A stretch of DNA of 64,000 bases from Psychrobacillus sp042885655. Its GTDB lineage: Bacteria; Bacillota; Bacilli; Bacillales_A; Planococcaceae. Under the pieces are notes generated by a model, which ran no database searches, was not told the DNA's origin, and worked only from the letters and a program-made list of their open reading frames with translations. Made by a program: the position numbers and the translations under genes. Shown here piece after piece: positions 9,335 through 18,150 of the stretch. The stretch's first letter is position 1, and every line of letters starts with the position of its first letter. The stretch spans positions 62,001-126,000 of the forward strand of contig NZ_JBHVRO010000011.1 of the NCBI RefSeq assembly GCF_042885655.1, written 5' to 3'.

Positions 9335-9658
9335 ATGAGAGTTATATCTCGGATTGCTTTAGTCTTAGTTATAATTGGTGCGATCAACTGGGGTCTAATT
9401 GGGTTTTTCAAGTATGATTTAGTCTCCTCTATATTTGGTGGAGAGACTACAGGATTATCCAGAATAATTTTTGGTCTTGTTGGACTAAGTGGACTACTAT
9501 GCTTACCACTTCTGTTTGACCCTGTTGGAGACGTAGATGTAGTTTCAGACAGAGATCATAGAAGCTACAGAAATCCTAATTTCGGAACTGAACTTGGTGA
9601 GGAACCAGACTTTACAGATGTTAAGGATTCTTCTAAAAAGGATTATGAAAAGGATTAG
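9335..9658 (+). CDS. DUF378 domain membrane protein (YuzA-like)
   Basis: A 107-residue protein. Residues 1-65 match the DUF378 pattern: a first helix ALVLVIIGAINWGLIGFF followed by a short loop with Asp-Leu-Val, then a second helix around FGLVGLSGLLCLPLLF. The C-terminal 40 residues are acidic and polar (NFGTELGEEPDFTDVK), longer than the plain domain. No biochemical function is known for the family. The ribosome binding site AAGGAGGTG is strong. It may be co-transcribed with the small gene upstream, and a terminator follows directly. Confidence 0.85.
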   Translation: MRVISRIALVLVIIGAINWGLIGFFKYDLVSSIFGGETTGLSRIIFGLVGLSGLLCLPLLFDPVGDVDVVSDRDHRSYRNPNFGTELGEEPDFTDVKDSSKKDYEKD

Positions 9659-9669
9659 TCTCCATGGAA

Positions 9670-9707
9670 AACTGATGACCCTAAATAAAGGGTTGTCAGT
9701 TTTTTTA
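9670..9707 (+). terminator. Terminator of the DUF378 gene
   Basis: AACTGATGACCCT (9670-9682) pairs with AGGGTTGTCAGTT (9689-9701) with one mismatch and a G-T pair, followed by seven T. Confidence 0.88.
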
Positions 9708-9785
9708 TACTTTTTGTAAAAAGGAAAGGAAATATTGTTACACATCACGAAGAATACATAGTGGCTTTGTGGAAGGAGAATACAT

Positions 9786-10220
9786 ATGTTTTTTATAAAT
9801 GTGGAAGGTGCGGTATTTAGAGACGATAAGTGGCTTTTAATAAGAAGAAGTACAAAGGAAGCACATGCAGGCGGAGAATTGGCCTTAGTAGGTGGAACAG
9901 TAGACCATGAAGGTGATTCGCGAGATATTTTGGAGAGAACACTACGACGTGAGTTGTTTGAAGAAGTTGGGGTTGAAGTGAAGGAACTTATTCAATATGT
10001 ACGGAATACTTCTTTTGTATTGGCGAATGGCAAAGAAGTTGTGGACATTGTATTTCTTTGTGAATGGGATAAAGGCGAACCGTACCCAAAAAGTCCGGAT
10101 GAAGTTGAGTCTATTCACTGGATGACTGCCGATGAAATTGTAAAAAACGAGGAAATACAATATTATTTGCGCGACAGTATTGTAGCAGCCGAGGCTTTGA
10201 AGAGTAGAGGAGAGTTTTAA
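9786..10220 (+). CDS. NUDIX hydrolase
   Basis: A 144-residue NUDIX-fold protein. The box core RELFEEVGV (about residues 55-63) supplies the metal-binding glutamates. The upstream part, GGTVDHEGDSRD, departs slightly from the consensus spacing, with Asp where the conserved Glu is usual. NUDIX enzymes cleave nucleoside diphosphates linked to another group; the substrate is not readable here. GGAAGGAG lies eight bases before the ATG. The stop codon overlaps the start of the amidase gene (TAATG at 10218-10222), so the two are probably translationally coupled. It is first of a run of small enzymes to about 14.9 kb. Confidence 0.85.
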   Translation: MFFINVEGAVFRDDKWLLIRRSTKEAHAGGELALVGGTVDHEGDSRDILERTLRRELFEEVGVEVKELIQYVRNTSFVLANGKEVVDIVFLCEWDKGEPYPKSPDEVESIHWMTADEIVKNEEIQYYLRDSIVAAEALKSRGEF

Positions 10221-11707
10221 TGGTAATCAAATTTAATAAATTTCTCAGAGAAGAATTGACCATTCAAGAAATACAAGCAGGTATGGAAGACGGAATAATA
10301 ACTTCAAAAGAGCTAATCATGTATTACTTACATAGAATCGCAAAATATGATCAGGACTGTTTAAAGATTAACTCTGTTTTGGAGATCAATCCTGATGCCG
10401 TTTTCATTGCAGAATCATTAGATCAAGAAAGAAATGTAAAGGGATCTAGAGGGCCTTTACATGGAATACCAGTTTTACTAAAAGATAATATTGAAACAAA
10501 TGACTCCATGCATACAAGTGCAGGAACCATAGCTTTAGAAAATCATATTAGCGAGCGTGATGCTTTTCTTGTTGAACAACTTCGTAATGCAGGAGCTGTC
10601 ATCCTAGGAAAAACAAATATGACAGAATTAGCAAATGCGATGTCTTCGGAAATGTGGGCTGGCTATAGTGCAAGAGGCGGACAAGTAAAAAATCCTTATG
10701 GCGATGGAAATCTTTTTGTTGGTGGTTCTAGTTCGGGCTCTGCTGTGGCAGTAGCTGCTAATTTCACTGTATTATCGGTTGGTACAGAAACAGACGCTTC
10801 TATACTTAGCCCAGCTATTCAAAACTCGGTAGTTGGTATTAAACCTACTGTTGGCTTAATAAGCCGAACAGGTATTATTCCTTTTACATATTCTCAAGAT
10901 ACAGCTGGACCATTTGCTAGAAACGTTACCGATGCTGCTATTTTACTAGGAGCACTAACTGGTGTCGATACTCTTGATCCTGCGACGCTTAAAAGTGATG
11001 GACAATCACTACAAGATTACACGATATATTTAAATACGAATGGATTAAAAGGTGCAAGAATTGGTGTGTTCAATCTCGCTTCTAATGAATCGGATGAATA
11101 TGATGCAGAATTATTTAATTCTGCTATTCAAACTCTTGGTGAGGAAGGAGCAATGGTCATTCAAGATATAGAAATTCCTTCTTTCCATAGGGAATGGAGT
11201 TGGGGAGTGCCAATATATGAGCTGAAACATAGTTTAGATAATTACCTTTCTAAATTACCTCCGCAACAACCTGTTCATTCATTTAGGGAATTAATTGAGT
11301 TCAATAAAAGTTTAGGAGAAAAAGCATTAAAGTACGGCCAAGATAATCTAGAGAAAAGAAAACACTTACCTAATACATTAAGAAATCCAGAATATTTGAA
11401 TGCAAGATTGGAAGATTTGTACTTTTCTCAAGAACAAGGAATTGATTATGCTATTAATAAATATAATCTAGATGCTATTCTTTTTCCTTCCTATATAGGA
11501 TCCACCATATGTGCAAAAGCAGGATATCCTTCTATAGCAATACCTGCAGGATATATGAAAAGTGGAAAACCATTTGGAATAACCTTTGCAGGTTCTGTTT
11601 TTAGTGAGGGAATTTTAATTAAGTTTGCTTATGCTTTTGAGCAGGCTACAAAGCATCGTAAAAATCCATGCTTAATAGGAAAAAATGATGGGGGTTTTAT
11701 GGAATGA
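10220..11707 (+). CDS. Amidase signature family protein
   Basis: A 495-residue amidase signature enzyme. The expected Ser-cisSer-Lys triad can be placed at Lys88 (in VLLKDN), a serine of the GGSSSGS run (about 168-174), and Ser194 (in GTETDASILSPA). These enzymes hydrolyse carboxamides; the TET-D-x-S-I-x-SPA form resembles the peptide amidase branch. Family members I know have Gly before the nucleophilic serine (DGSI), whereas this one has Ala (DASI). It overlaps the NUDIX gene at its start and the methyltransferase gene at its end (ATGA), so the three form a tight operon. The physiological substrate is unknown. Confidence 0.88.
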   Translation: MVIKFNKFLREELTIQEIQAGMEDGIITSKELIMYYLHRIAKYDQDCLKINSVLEINPDAVFIAESLDQERNVKGSRGPLHGIPVLLKDNIETNDSMHTSAGTIALENHISERDAFLVEQLRNAGAVILGKTNMTELANAMSSEMWAGYSARGGQVKNPYGDGNLFVGGSSSGSAVAVAANFTVLSVGTETDASILSPAIQNSVVGIKPTVGLISRTGIIPFTYSQDTAGPFARNVTDAAILLGALTGVDTLDPATLKSDGQSLQDYTIYLNTNGLKGARIGVFNLASNESDEYDAELFNSAIQTLGEEGAMVIQDIEIPSFHREWSWGVPIYELKHSLDNYLSKLPPQQPVHSFRELIEFNKSLGEKALKYGQDNLEKRKHLPNTLRNPEYLNARLEDLYFSQEQGIDYAINKYNLDAILFPSYIGSTICAKAGYPSIAIPAGYMKSGKPFGITFAGSVFSEGILIKFAYAFEQATKHRKNPCLIGKNDGGFME

Positions 11708-12450
11708 ATATTAAGTCACTAGAAAAAAACAAACATAGTTGGGAAGCAGCAGCAGAACGTTTTTATGGAAGAAATCCACTTCCTGAGTATGGACCAATGG
11801 CTCCACTTGAAGATGATCTTAATCTATTTGGGGATATTACGAATTTAAAAGTGTTAGACATCGGGTGTGGTAGTGGGCATTCATTACAATATATGAATCA
11901 GCGAAATGCAGCTGAACTATGGGGCTTAGATCTATCTGAAAAACAAATTAATTCTGCAAACCTATTACTAGAGGGTTGTGGTTCACCTGTTCAACTATTC
12001 CAATCACCAATGGAAGTTAATCCAGGGCTGCCACATAACTATTTTGACATTGTATATTCTATTTATGCTCTAGGTTGGACAACTGATTTAGACAAGACGT
12101 TATCCAATATTAATAAATACTTGAAACAGGGTGGCCTTTTTATTTTTAGTTGGGAGCATCCATTGCATAGTCGAGTAAGCAATGAAGATGGAGTTCTAAC
12201 TTTTAATAAATCGTATCATGAGGAAGGACCATACGACCATGAGGGATGGGGGAATCCCGCAATTATGCAACAGTTTAGAATCAGTACTTATATTAATACA
12301 TTAATTAATCATGGTTTTCAGATTGAAAAAGTGGTGGAGGATGTTTGGTGCTCTGAAGAAGACATTAAAAGGCATGAAAATAGATGGTACTCATACGAAA
12401 AAGCAAAATCTATACCAACTTCGTTAATTATTAAATGTAGGAAGCTTTAG
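11704..12450 (+). CDS. Class I SAM-dependent methyltransferase
   Basis: A 248-residue methyltransferase. Motif I is VLDIGCGSGHSLQYM (about residues 49-63), followed by the acidic end of strand 2 (LWGLDLSEKQI) and the post-I/II region NYFDIVYSIYALGWT. The N-terminal part reads KHSWEAAAERFYGRNPLPEYG, typical of small-molecule methyltransferases of the methyltransf_11/25 group. The substrate is unknown. Its ATG overlaps the amidase stop codon, implying translational coupling. Confidence 0.88.
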   Translation: MNIKSLEKNKHSWEAAAERFYGRNPLPEYGPMAPLEDDLNLFGDITNLKVLDIGCGSGHSLQYMNQRNAAELWGLDLSEKQINSANLLLEGCGSPVQLFQSPMEVNPGLPHNYFDIVYSIYALGWTTDLDKTLSNINKYLKQGGLFIFSWEHPLHSRVSNEDGVLTFNKSYHEEGPYDHEGWGNPAIMQQFRISTYINTLINHGFQIEKVVEDVWCSEEDIKRHENRWYSYEKAKSIPTSLIIKCRKL

Positions 12451-12509
12451 GAGGATAGCTAGAAGAATACAATAAAGTTTTAAAATGAAGACTAATAAGG
12501 AGATTTGAA

Positions 12510-13136
12510 ATGAGAAAAATTATACTCATTCAACACTGTCAATCAGAGCACCATATTAATAATATGACGGGTGGTTGGACAGATACTCCACTTACAGATT
12601 TAGGTAGAAGGCAAGCAGAATTAGTTGGGCTAAAATTGAAAAGAAATATAAATTCTGAAGAGTATGCTCTATACACTTCAGATTTAATGCGAGCAAAGCA
12701 AACTGCAGAAATAGTTGGAAAGCATCTAAATATTAAAATTCTTGAAGATATGGAACTTCGAGAAATAAACACTGGAATAGCAACAGGGAAAACAAAGGAT
12801 TGGGCTAGAGAAAACAGAAATCCTCGTAATTTTGATGGTTTTGATCTTGATTATCAAGAATTCCAAGATGGTGAGACATGGCGACAATTTTATAGTCGTG
12901 TATGCGATTGTATGGAAAGAATATTTAATTCTGAGAGTAAGAATCTAATTATTGTGACCCATGGTGGGACATTAGGATACATAATAGCCTGGTGGATGAA
13001 TTTCCAAACCGAAATGTTAGCGGAAGCATATTTTTCAGCATCAGTAGGTAGTATATCAGTACTACATGAAAACAGTTTTAAACAACATACCTTGAGTGTA
13101 CTAAATGACACATCGCATCTATCAGAGTTAACTTAA
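12510..13136 (+). CDS. Histidine phosphatase superfamily protein with altered RHG motif
   Basis: A 208-residue protein of the phosphoglycerate-mutase-like histidine phosphatase superfamily. The catalytic histidine is His9, in LIQHCQSEHH, where the usual motif is RHG: Arg is replaced by Gln and Gly by Cys. The other landmarks are present: GWTDTPLTDLGRRQA, YTSDLMRAKQTA, and the second histidine in IVTHGGTLG (about 149-157). Loss of the phosphate-binding Arg may alter activity. I have the impression that this QHC form occurs in other Bacillales. AAGGAG lies before the ATG. It is part of the small-enzyme run. Confidence 0.85.
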   Translation: MRKIILIQHCQSEHHINNMTGGWTDTPLTDLGRRQAELVGLKLKRNINSEEYALYTSDLMRAKQTAEIVGKHLNIKILEDMELREINTGIATGKTKDWARENRNPRNFDGFDLDYQEFQDGETWRQFYSRVCDCMERIFNSESKNLIIVTHGGTLGYIIAWWMNFQTEMLAEAYFSASVGSISVLHENSFKQHTLSVLNDTSHLSELT

Positions 13137-13195
13137 TGCTAAAGACGCATATGTCCCAAGAACAGAAACTATAAATTATGCGAGGGGGTAGGAAA

Positions 13196-13672
13196 ATGAA
13201 TGTATTGATTAAAACTTTACCTGAATATGAAGTAGCGTTTGTTAGACGTATCGGAAGTTATTTTGAACCGCAAGATCATTGGGGGAAACTGATTCAATGG
13301 TCAGCGAAAAACGGGCTATTTCCACCCATTCAACATTTTATAGGTATATCTTTAGATAATCAAAGTTTAGTAGAAGCGGATAAATGTCGACATGATGCTT
13401 GTGTAACTATACCAAAAGATTTTGAAAAAGAAGAACATCCTAATATGCAATTCAAAAAAGTAGATGGCGGGCTCTATGCTCTTTATTCATTTTATGATTC
13501 ACCTGAAAAGTTAGCTCTAGTTTATCAATACATGTTTGAATACTGGTTGCCTAATGAAAATTATGAAGCAGATTTCAATAGAAATAACTTAGAATTTAAT
13601 ATGAATAATCCTGCAGATGATCCAGAAGGAAAGTGCAAGGTTGATTTATATGTACCGATTAAAGCCAAGTGA
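13196..13672 (+). CDS. GyrI-like / AraC effector-binding-like domain protein
   Basis: A 158-residue protein resembling the stand-alone GyrI-like small-molecule-binding domain found also at the C terminus of some AraC regulators: YEVAFVRRIGSYFEPQDHWGKLIQW near the start, then a repeat-like second half with DGGLYALYSFYDSPEKL and a final DLYVPIK strand. There is no DNA-binding domain. I chose the ATG at 13196 because GAGGGGGTAGG lies upstream; an ATG at 13178 precedes that site. Members bind hydrophobic or cationic ligands, and the role here is unknown. Confidence 0.75.
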   Translation: MNVLIKTLPEYEVAFVRRIGSYFEPQDHWGKLIQWSAKNGLFPPIQHFIGISLDNQSLVEADKCRHDACVTIPKDFEKEEHPNMQFKKVDGGLYALYSFYDSPEKLALVYQYMFEYWLPNENYEADFNRNNLEFNMNNPADDPEGKCKVDLYVPIKAK

Positions 13673-13696
13673 AGTTTAGTAATTAAGGAGAATCTC

Positions 13697-14494
13697 ATGA
13701 CAAATAAAATAATGAATGACAATCTGGAAGAATATGATGATCCAGTTGCCTATGATATCGAAAATAATGCTTATGTGGGGGAATTCCCATTTTTAATGGA
13801 GTGGGCTTCAAAAAAAAGAGGTACCATCATTGATTTAGCTTGTGGTACTGGGAGAATAACGATTCCTTTAGCACAAAAAGGCTTTAGCTTAATTGGGGTT
13901 GATCTACATGCAGGAATGCTTGAACAAGCAAAGAAAAAAGCAGAAGAACATCAAATACAGATCGAATGGTTGGAGCAAGACTGCACTCAACTAAATTTAA
14001 ATTGTAAAAGCCCATTAATCTATATGGTAGGGAACTCCTTCCAACATTTTCATACGAATGAATCACAAAATATGCTTTTATCTTCTATCCATACACATTT
14101 AGAGGAAGATGGAGTCTTTATCTTTGGAACGAGATTTCCAAGTGCGGAAGAGTTGCTGCAACCGAGTACCGAAGAATATTGGAAATCGTATAAAGATACA
14201 ACTTGTAATAAAGAGGTAGACGTTTATACGATTAGTAACTATGATGCATTGAGTCAAATTCAACACTATATTACTATTAGAAAGTTTAAAAATGCAGATG
14301 GTATTATAGTGGATGAAAAAAGAACGAGTATAAGCTTGCGATACACATACCCGAAGGAAATGGAAAGAATATTATCCGATAATGGTTTTGATATTTTACA
14401 TGTGAATAAGGATTGGAAAGGTACACCTATTAATAATGAGAGTTATGAAATGATTTATGTTTGTAGAAAGAGGGAGTATGAAAAAGAAAAATAA
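13697..14494 (+). CDS. Class I SAM-dependent methyltransferase
   Basis: A 265-residue methyltransferase with motif I IIDLACGTGRITIPLA (about residues 36-51), strand 2 LIGVDLHAGML, and motif II around QDCTQLNL. The C-terminal half carries the beta-rich ITIRKFKNADG segment common in small-molecule methyltransferases. The substrate cannot be read. AAGGAG precedes the ATG. The following small membrane-anchored gene begins inside its 3' end. Confidence 0.87.
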   Translation: MTNKIMNDNLEEYDDPVAYDIENNAYVGEFPFLMEWASKKRGTIIDLACGTGRITIPLAQKGFSLIGVDLHAGMLEQAKKKAEEHQIQIEWLEQDCTQLNLNCKSPLIYMVGNSFQHFHTNESQNMLLSSIHTHLEEDGVFIFGTRFPSAEELLQPSTEEYWKSYKDTTCNKEVDVYTISNYDALSQIQHYITIRKFKNADGIIVDEKRTSISLRYTYPKEMERILSDNGFDILHVNKDWKGTPINNESYEMIYVCRKREYEKEK

Positions 14495-14942
14495 AGTATA
14501 TTTGATTTTAATCATTGCAGGTATTGCATTTTTTTCATTCAAGTATTGGAATGATTATCGTGAACGAGCTTTAGATGATTTAATCCGATTGAAAAAAAGT
14601 GATTTTATAGGGTTTTCATTTACTAATAGTGTCGTTCCTATTCCAGACGAGCAAGCTGATGGGTGGAGAACCGAGGATTTAGAGCCAGTAGATGAACTTC
14701 TAAATTTTTTAAGTCAGTATCGTGTGAAGAGGCAAAGGGAGAATTTCTTTGATCCCAACTACGAAGGAAAGAGATTCTCATTCACAATCCATCATGGTAA
14801 ATCCAATCCTACTATGGTTACAGTGGAAGAAGATTATGTTCATATTTATTCTGGGGATTATTATAAAGTAGTTAACGGCCCAATTGATACGGATTGGTTA
14901 AATGCATACTATGAAAAATATAAGAAAATGTATAATGAATAG
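14478..14942 (+). CDS. Small membrane-anchored protein, unknown function
   Basis: A 154-residue protein with a short basic N terminus (MKKKNK), one hydrophobic segment (VYLILIIAGIAFFSF, about 7-21), and an extracytoplasmic domain rich in acidic and aromatic residues. It is probably anchored or exported. I do not recognise the domain. The start at 14478 lies just after AGAGGGAG; an in-frame ATG at 14457 is possible but would place extra residues before the basic stretch. It overlaps the methyltransferase gene by 17 bases and ends at a hairpin shared with the convergent yndJ-like gene. Confidence 0.7.
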   Translation: MKKKNKVYLILIIAGIAFFSFKYWNDYRERALDDLIRLKKSDFIGFSFTNSVVPIPDEQADGWRTEDLEPVDELLNFLSQYRVKRQRENFFDPNYEGKRFSFTIHHGKSNPTMVTVEEDYVHIYSGDYYKVVNGPIDTDWLNAYYEKYKKMYNE

Positions 14943-14950
14943 CAGGTTAA

Positions 14951-14982
14951 AAGGAGCTCTTTTAACGGAAAGCTCCTTCATT
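14951..14982. terminator. Bidirectional hairpin between convergent genes
   Basis: AAGGAGCT (14951-14958) pairs with AGCTCCTT (14971-14978), followed by CATTTTAT. It is shared by the small membrane-anchored gene and the yndJ-like gene. Confidence 0.7.
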
Positions 14983-16545
14983 TTATATAAAGTTCTCACT
15001 TCTATTAATGACGTAATTAATCGTTAAAAAAGGCAAAGAGAATATTCGCATCTGATGTTTTGCACGAAGCTCTCCTTCTTTTATTTCCTCTATTAAGAAT
15101 TGCTCTTGTAATGGTAATTTGAATACGTATTGGCGAAATGCTAAGTAGATTCCTGGATCGGAATCACTGCTTCCTTTACTTGTTAAGAGAAGTTTTTCAT
15201 GTTTTTGATGCAATTCTAGTATCCCTATCATCGATGACCAAGGTAGTGGCAGGGCAATATTCATAAAAGTTTTATTGTTATTTTGATGGAAAGAGTAGAG
15301 AGCAACGAAAACTACTTCTTTATCTATTTTTCGAATCCATGCTCTCGTTTTTGTGCGACCGTCTTCAATAGCGACTATATCGCCAGTCATTTCCATTTGT
15401 TTGTTAGAATACGGAAGATTGAGCTGTTGTACTTTTCTACTAATAAGTTTATAGACAGCGGCAAATGGCTTAAACCAAGTGTGCCAGTGTACTTCTGAAA
15501 ATAATCTGTAACCTTTTGTATTTTCGTAAAAATCGATAATCGTAGAAGGGGTTGATTGGCGATCAACGTACATATCCATATTATCCACAAGACCGTCGTA
15601 ACTAGCAGTTCCTAAGTTATTCGATAATATCTTTTCACCGTTAATAGATTTTCCTCTAATGTTGCTAATCGGAAACTGCCAACCTTTATCTTTGGAGGGA
15701 GGTATGCTTATAGACCATCCGACAACACCACATAAAGCGAACAAAATACAGTTGAAAAATCCATGAAAGCGGAGCATAAAGTCAATGCCGATACTAGAAA
15801 CCCCTGTTGCATACAACAAGGAGAAAACAATCGTAACCCCTAAAGATCCAAATGATGTAAGCACGAAAGCTTTTTGGAGAGTACTAGTAAATGTTGCTTT
15901 TATTGCTAATACAATAAATCCGTAAATCCCAATAATATAGAGAAGTACAGATACTAACTCCAGCCAAGGAGAGAAGGCAATACCGAGTGCAACGACAATC
16001 GGTGCAATTAGAATGATTGTGCAAATAATTTTGTACGCAGTTGTTTTATGTAAACGTCCAAGAAAACCAATGAAAATTGGTAGTAAAAAAGCAGAATAAT
16101 GAAAGTGGATTCCCGTTAACCATGTAAGTATAGGGGAAAAGCCAGTATCAATCTCTGCAATAGAAGCAAAAAACCAAATACCGCCTATGAATAAATACAT
16201 CATCCCTGCATCAATTGAAAATTCCTCTAAATGTGCAAAGCCTCGACGTATAAAACGCCCGAAACCGTAAACAGCAACTACGAAAGTGAATAGTAGGTAG
16301 ACAGCAGCAAGCAATACATCCCACTTAGTATTGGCAGTCGTTTGTAAGATGGCGACAGCTATAAAAGCTGGAATGGCGAAATAAAAATACAGTCGATTTT
16401 CTCTTATTAAGATTGATCTTAAAATGAGTGGTACAAATAAAAGCTGTGCCACTGTTAACATTAAAAAATACCACGGATGGACACTAAAAATCAGTACTAC
16501 TAGAAATAATATAATATGTATTAAGGCAATTCTCTTAAAAGTCAT
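14983..16545 (-). CDS. yndJ: YndJ-like multi-pass membrane protein
   Basis: A 520-residue protein. The first ~300 residues hold about nine predicted membrane helices, and the last ~220 form a soluble domain. The order with the two upstream genes (a DoxX-like/SRPBCC fusion, then a DUF4166 protein) matches my memory of B. subtilis yndG-yndH-yndJ. Function is unknown in any organism I recall. I chose the ATG at 16545, ten bases after GGGGGAG; it overlaps the yndH-like gene by 11 bases. The alternative TTG at 16572 lies before that site. The name rests on layout and length, not an alignment. Confidence 0.65.
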   Translation of the reverse strand: MTFKRIALIHIILFLVVLIFSVHPWYFLMLTVAQLLFVPLILRSILIRENRLYFYFAIPAFIAVAILQTTANTKWDVLLAAVYLLFTFVVAVYGFGRFIRRGFAHLEEFSIDAGMMYLFIGGIWFFASIAEIDTGFSPILTWLTGIHFHYSAFLLPIFIGFLGRLHKTTAYKIICTIILIAPIVVALGIAFSPWLELVSVLLYIIGIYGFIVLAIKATFTSTLQKAFVLTSFGSLGVTIVFSLLYATGVSSIGIDFMLRFHGFFNCILFALCGVVGWSISIPPSKDKGWQFPISNIRGKSINGEKILSNNLGTASYDGLVDNMDMYVDRQSTPSTIIDFYENTKGYRLFSEVHWHTWFKPFAAVYKLISRKVQQLNLPYSNKQMEMTGDIVAIEDGRTKTRAWIRKIDKEVVFVALYSFHQNNNKTFMNIALPLPWSSMIGILELHQKHEKLLLTSKGSSDSDPGIYLAFRQYVFKLPLQEQFLIEEIKEGELRAKHQMRIFSLPFLTINYVINRSENFI

Positions 16546-17146
16546 TTGCTTCGAACTCCCCCTTATATTCAAATAAAGTGCCGATTAAAGGGTTTGTAAT
16601 AACGACATGTATAGAAAATGCATCTCTTTCTTCTATATAATACTCGGTTACGTGAACAATCCCTTGAAATATTTTTGGTAATGGAATTTCAATCTTTCCT
16701 ATAACAAAACGCTGTTTTCTCGATTCAATTTGCATATGCCCTTCTGCTGAAACAAAGAAAACGAGTTCAGAGTAAAATAAACTCGGCTCTCCTAAATAGT
16801 CTTTTACGATGTTTTTGTGCTGATCCAGGCTCATAAGTGCATTAAAATATCTTGTTTTCTGTTTAAAATAAAAAGTTCTTTCCCAACGGACCTGGCACTC
16901 GCCGTTTGGTTCTATATGAGTTGTATTAACAATCGTAAAAGGAATATTCTCTCCATGTTCCGGAAATAAAAACTTCCAGCGCGTTCCTATTAAAAATAAT
17001 GGATATAACCATTTCGGACCTCTACTTATCTTTTTCATAACTCCCTTTGCTTTAAAAGGTTTCTTATCAGGCAATGCATATCGTTTTTGAAGCATAGGCT
17101 GGAGCTGATGAAACTGATTCCCTAATATTTGTTTATATATAGACAT
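16535..17146 (-). CDS. yndH: DUF4166 domain protein (YndH-like)
   Basis: A 203-residue soluble protein that fits DUF4166: an N-terminal helix LGNQFHQLQPMLQKRY, then a beta-rich body with VRWERTFYF and IESRKQRFVIG. Its place between yndG-like and yndJ-like genes supports the name. AAGGAGTACTTTC precedes the ATG. The gap to the upstream yndG-like gene is 11 bases, and the 3' end overlaps the yndJ-like gene, so the three form one operon on the minus strand. Biochemical function is unknown. Confidence 0.7.
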   Translation of the reverse strand: MSIYKQILGNQFHQLQPMLQKRYALPDKKPFKAKGVMKKISRGPKWLYPLFLIGTRWKFLFPEHGENIPFTIVNTTHIEPNGECQVRWERTFYFKQKTRYFNALMSLDQHKNIVKDYLGEPSLFYSELVFFVSAEGHMQIESRKQRFVIGKIEIPLPKIFQGIVHVTEYYIEERDAFSIHVVITNPLIGTLFEYKGEFEANDF

Positions 17147-17157
17147 GAAAGTACTCC

Positions 17158-18060
17158 TTATCTCGCTCGTTTGCAGCTTTTTGCAGATGGAATATCCTTA
17201 CTCATGAAAAATCCAATAATCGAAATGATGAATAAAGTTACGTTAAAAGTTACAGGGTTGAATGGATGACTTAGAGCAGCTGGTTCCACGAAAATAGCCG
17301 ATAAGGTTAACAAAGGAAAAAGGAGCATCTGCAAACCTAGCAACCTTCTTTTATTTTTATAAAATAGCCAAATTAATCCGAAAAGTACTTCTGCCATTCC
17401 TATTCCAATAACGGCTAGAGAGGCTTGGCTCGTTGTTAAAGAGAGTAAACTTTTTGTCATCGAGATTTCCTCGGGATGCATCGTAATTAATTTAGGAACT
17501 AACCCTTGATAAATCCAAACAAATGAGAACAAGAAAGTAATCATCCAATGAGTAAAGAATCGTCCGTATTGCGAGGATGGGGAATCTCCTTTTTCTAGCC
17601 ATCTCTTTAATACATCGAAGCTTAGTGCAGTTGCCCATCCGATAAGCGGTCGGAAAACAAGATGGTCAAAGAACTTACCTATAGCACCAAAATTAGTTTC
17701 ATAATCGTATTGTGTAAGAAATGTAATCGAATTTTGTTCAGGCTTATACTTCCAGTAACCTTTCCCCTCACGAATAATGGAAATCGCTTGGTCCGTCCCA
17801 AAGTGTAAGGATGATGTTCTTGAATCGTCTTTTGCATGAAATGTTCCAACACTTTTTCCCCATCCAGCAATGTTTAAACCAAATCCAATATTCGTTTTAT
17901 ATTCAAAATGTTGCGGTTGATTTTCTTCTTTTGGTAAATAGGTGATAGAAGAAAAGCGTAGATCCCATTGCTCATGCAGATCCGGTTTCTGAGTTGCGTC
18001 CCATAACTTATCTATTTCGGAATCGATGGTTATTTCTACATATATTGGTTTTCTCTTCAT
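17158..18060 (-). CDS. yndG: SRPBCC plus DoxX-like membrane fusion (YndG-like)
   Basis: A 300-residue protein. Residues 1-150 look like a START/SRPBCC hydrophobic-ligand-binding fold (VEITIDSEIDKLWDATQKPDLHEQWD at the start is typical). Residues about 165-295 hold four membrane helices of DoxX-like type (MAEVLFGLIWLFYKNKRRL). I chose the ATG at 18060, six bases after GGGGTG; a GTG three codons earlier lies within that site. It is first gene of the yndG-H-J-like operon. A membrane-linked lipid or small-molecule role is inference. Confidence 0.7.
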   Translation of the reverse strand: MKRKPIYVEITIDSEIDKLWDATQKPDLHEQWDLRFSSITYLPKEENQPQHFEYKTNIGFGLNIAGWGKSVGTFHAKDDSRTSSLHFGTDQAISIIREGKGYWKYKPEQNSITFLTQYDYETNFGAIGKFFDHLVFRPLIGWATALSFDVLKRWLEKGDSPSSQYGRFFTHWMITFLFSFVWIYQGLVPKLITMHPEEISMTKSLLSLTTSQASLAVIGIGMAEVLFGLIWLFYKNKRRLLGLQMLLFPLLTLSAIFVEPAALSHPFNPVTFNVTLFIISIIGFFMSKDIPSAKSCKRAR

Positions 18061-18150
18061 TATTTTCACCCCAAATTAAGCTTATCATAATATGAAGGGG
18101 TTTTCGCTAGTGATGAAGAATAGATTCATAGGAAGAGGGGAGTATTTAAA

